Program-made: the position numbers and the translations under genes
Notes under the pieces: generated by a model
Told to the model about the DNA's origin: nothing
Seen by the model: only the letters and a program-made list of their open reading frames with translations
Database searches by the model: none
Part shown: positions 5,951-6,265 of the stretch, one piece after another
How the letters are laid out: the number at the start of each line of letters is the position of its first letter
Numbering within the stretch: position 1 is the first letter of the stretch
Assembly: GCA_003537695.1 (NCBI GenBank)
Contig: DPRC01000077.1
Coordinates: 1 to 6,265, forward strand
DNA: 6,265 nucleotides
Source of the DNA: Polaribacter sp.
GTDB lineage: Bacteria; Bacteroidota; Bacteroidia; Flavobacteriales; Flavobacteriaceae
Reading direction: 5' to 3'

Positions 5951-6204
5951 AAAATTATAATCATAACAAGGGCATGTAGTTATCGATAATAGGTCTTCTA
6001 AAAACAGCAGATTATTCACTAAAAAATCAAGGCTCCTCAAAAAATTATTGTGGGAATTAAAATGACAAAAACCCGAAAAAACATTTAATTGAATACAAAT
6101 GCAAGTTAAATAACAATCAGGCATATTAAATTTTATCAATCCAATCTTTTCATCCTTAATAGTCGATGAAATAGAATACATCCAGGAATCTCTTATATTT
6201 TAGC
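5951..6204. other. AT-rich intergenic DNA with no supported gene
   Basis: About 250 bases of low-G+C sequence have frequent stops in all plus-strand frames. The one longer minus-strand frame here (5945-6181, 78 codons) has an unusual composition, with scattered Cys, Asn and Phe. It does not resemble a known protein and runs right up to the menB promoter, so I do not call it. The stretch may include debris of the plus-strand gene suggested at 5888. Confidence 0.5.
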
Positions 6205-6238
6205 AAAAAAAGGAACAACTCTTTCTCTAAAGGGTTGT
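6205..6238 (-). terminator. intrinsic terminator of an upstream minus-strand gene outside the window
   Basis: The minus strand forms a 10-base-pair stem (6238-6229 with 6224-6215). The loop is 4 bases, and one position is an imperfect A-C pair (a G-U wobble if read from the plus strand). After TCC comes a run of seven T (6211-6205). This is the layout of a rho-independent terminator for a gene ending beyond or near 6251. It would isolate that gene from menB, which has its own promoter. The plus-strand side has no T-run, so the element points leftward. Confidence 0.5.
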
Positions 6239-6265
6239 AACCACAAAAAGTTATATTTTTATAAA

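Noticed and set aside
5945..6181. Minus-strand 78-codon open frame upstream of menB
   Set aside because: Composition is not protein-like (many Cys, Asn and Phe), there is no recognisable motif, and the frame ends at the menB promoter. It is more likely chance in AT-rich DNA.
6156..6263. Minus-strand frame open from the right edge for 35 codons, as if the C-terminus of an upstream gene
   Set aside because: It is short, dominated by Phe, Leu, Lys and Tyr, and crosses the hairpin with T-run that reads better as a terminator. It cannot be excluded without sequence beyond the window.

Overview
The window looks like an ordinary chromosomal segment of a member of the Bacteroidota, most likely of the family Flavobacteriaceae. 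The sequence is AT-rich. The protein sequences resemble Flavobacteriia in character. A small Bacteroidota-specific DUF4295 gene lies between rpmG and ftsY. None of the starts has a Shine-Dalgarno motif; the leaders are A-rich instead. Two intergenic sites match the Flavobacterium promoter consensus (TTG, about 19-20 bases, TAnnTTTG). No plasmid, phage, insertion sequence, CRISPR or defence signature is visible.

All eight confident genes lie on the minus strand, so transcription runs from high to low coordinates. From the right: an AT-rich spacer (5819-6265) holds a likely terminator for an unseen upstream gene, a possible decayed plus-strand signal-peptide gene, and a very good promoter for the first block. 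That block is menB (menaquinone synthesis), purU (formyl-tetrahydrofolate deformylase), an FAHD1-like fumarylacetoacetate hydrolase family gene, and cinA (nicotinamide-nucleotide amidohydrolase type). The gaps are 42, 78 and 57 bases. No consensus promoter appears between these genes, so one transcript is plausible although the functions are only loosely related.

A second promoter at 2033-2063 drives the translation and protein-targeting block: rpmB (L28), rpmG (L33), the 50-residue DUF4295 gene and then ftsY (signal recognition particle receptor). A hairpin with a T-run after DUF4295 probably separates the three small ribosomal-type genes from ftsY. FtsY is preceded by a 295-base spacer that is richer in G+C than the other spacer. 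It may be a long structured leader or a small RNA. A weaker terminator follows ftsY near the left edge.

I found no convincing new system. The observations most worth a second look are the structured ftsY leader, the signal-peptide remnant overlapping the menB promoter, a 12-codon upstream ORF overlapping the menB start, a near-perfect 14-base direct repeat bracketing the rpmG-DUF4295 spacer, and an aspartate in MenB that marks the bicarbonate-independent type.
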